Below are positions 63,683 to 64,000 of a DNA stretch of 64,000 nt, piece after piece. Both the position numbers and the translations under genes were made by a program. This DNA is from Alphaproteobacteria bacterium. GTDB lineage: Bacteria; Pseudomonadota; Alphaproteobacteria; Caulobacterales; Maricaulaceae. The notes under the pieces were generated by a model. The model ran no database searches and had not been told where the DNA came from. It saw only the letters and a program-made list of their open reading frames with translations. Positions within the stretch are counted from its first letter, which is position 1. Each line of letters starts with the position of its first letter. The stretch is from assembly GCA_016124205.1 (NCBI GenBank), contig WGOD01000002.1, positions 1-64,000 of the forward strand. The letters are read 5' to 3'.

Positions 63683-64000
63683 CAACCGGCAATGGCCGAC
63701 TTGATGGCCGCGATGGCGTCATCCGCCTTCGACCCGTCCGGCCCGCCGGCCTGGGCAAAGTCCTCACGGCCACCGCCGCCCTTGCCGCCGACCGCCTCGG
63801 CCCCGACGCGGACGAGCTCCACCGCGGAGAATTGGCCTTTGAGGTCGTCGGTCACGCCGACCGCCAGCGCCGCCTTGCCGTCATTCACGCCGACAAAGGC
63901 CACGACGCCAGAGCCGAGCTGGCCCTTGGCGTCGTCGACGAGTGCGCGGAGGTCCTTGCCGCCGACGCCTTCGGCGACGCGGCCGATGAATTTTGTGCCG
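63682..64000 (-). CDS. alaS: Alanine-tRNA ligase, C-terminal part
   Basis: The 105 residues to the window edge match the C-terminal DHHA1-type domain of Ala[20 protein letters not shown], then [16 protein letters not shown] and IKSAIAG at the end. The gene continues beyond base 64000, so the N-terminal aminoacylation and editing domains are not seen. It is next to icd, as in related alphaproteobacteria. Confidence 0.93.
   Translation of the reverse strand, partial: GTKFIGRVAEGVGGKDLRALVDDAKGQLGSGVVAFVGVNDGKAALAVGVTDDLKGQFSAVELVRVGAEAVGGKGGGGREDFAQAGGPDGSKADDAIAAIKSAIAG

Overview
The window is GC-rich DNA from an alphaproteobacterium. The first 535 bases are the 5' part of a 16S rRNA gene of alphaproteobacterial type. 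A holdfast-anchor operon (hfaA-hfaB-hfaD, 2407-4979) points to a stalked or holdfast-forming member of the Caulobacterales/Maricaulales (Hyphomonadaceae or Maricaulaceae type). A PilZ protein, a DUF1476 (F1 zeta) protein, a DUF3126 gene next to cysE, and alaS-icd proximity fit the same group. Family-level placement is inference.

Layout. 1-1116: 16S rRNA on the minus strand with its leader, boxA and a strong promoter. 1117-7058: CBS protein, rhomboid protease, hfa operon, GNAT and PadR genes, and a glycine-rich secreted protein. 7213-9123: plus-strand PAS, tandem-PilZ and GYF_2 genes, possibly linked to signalling or polarity. 9127-10769: gamma carbonic anhydrase, then phoH, which is preceded by a highly structured, terminator-ending leader that I cannot assign to a known class. 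10770-19848: a long minus-strand run with an OpuC-like osmolyte ABC transporter, DUF3126, cysE, Nudix, an RND efflux pump and its TetR regulator with a perfect palindromic operator. 19949-25247: nitroreductase, queF, Lrp-type regulator divergent from ald, nitronate monooxygenase, a secreted NTR-like protein and an AlkA-type glycosylase. 25343-27902: DUF2946-like protein and TonB-dependent receptor, a probable metal-uptake pair. 28017-28103: tRNA-Leu(TAA).

28254-40704 carries an HTH regulator, a vWA protein with a TonB-receptor-like motif, a molybdopterin-binding-domain protein, a large S8 protease, a thioesterase, an M28 peptidase, map, radC and thrC. 41329-51425 carries most of the purine genes (purB, purC, purS, purQ, purL), interrupted by an L,D-transpeptidase/M15-like peptidase pair and small genes. 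51426-54252 is an accessory insertion between purL and bolA, containing an orphan secreted protein bracketed by 70-bp direct repeats, an M28 peptidase and an HTH/membrane pair. 54253-64000 returns to conserved genes: bolA, aldo/keto reductase, grxD, rpsD, a serine hydrolase, an SDR/DoxX fusion, queD, trmJ-like, icd and the 3' end of alaS.

At least four families of palindromic intergenic repeats are scattered through the window (22894-23008, 31029-31095, 39310-39443, 41076-41251, 51440-51509, 52283-52352). No CRISPR array, phage gene, integrase or insertion sequence was found. The strongest candidates for something undescribed are the structured RNA before phoH, the repeat-flanked orphan gene after purL, and the GYF_2 protein with a possible Cas2/SinR-like C-terminal half.
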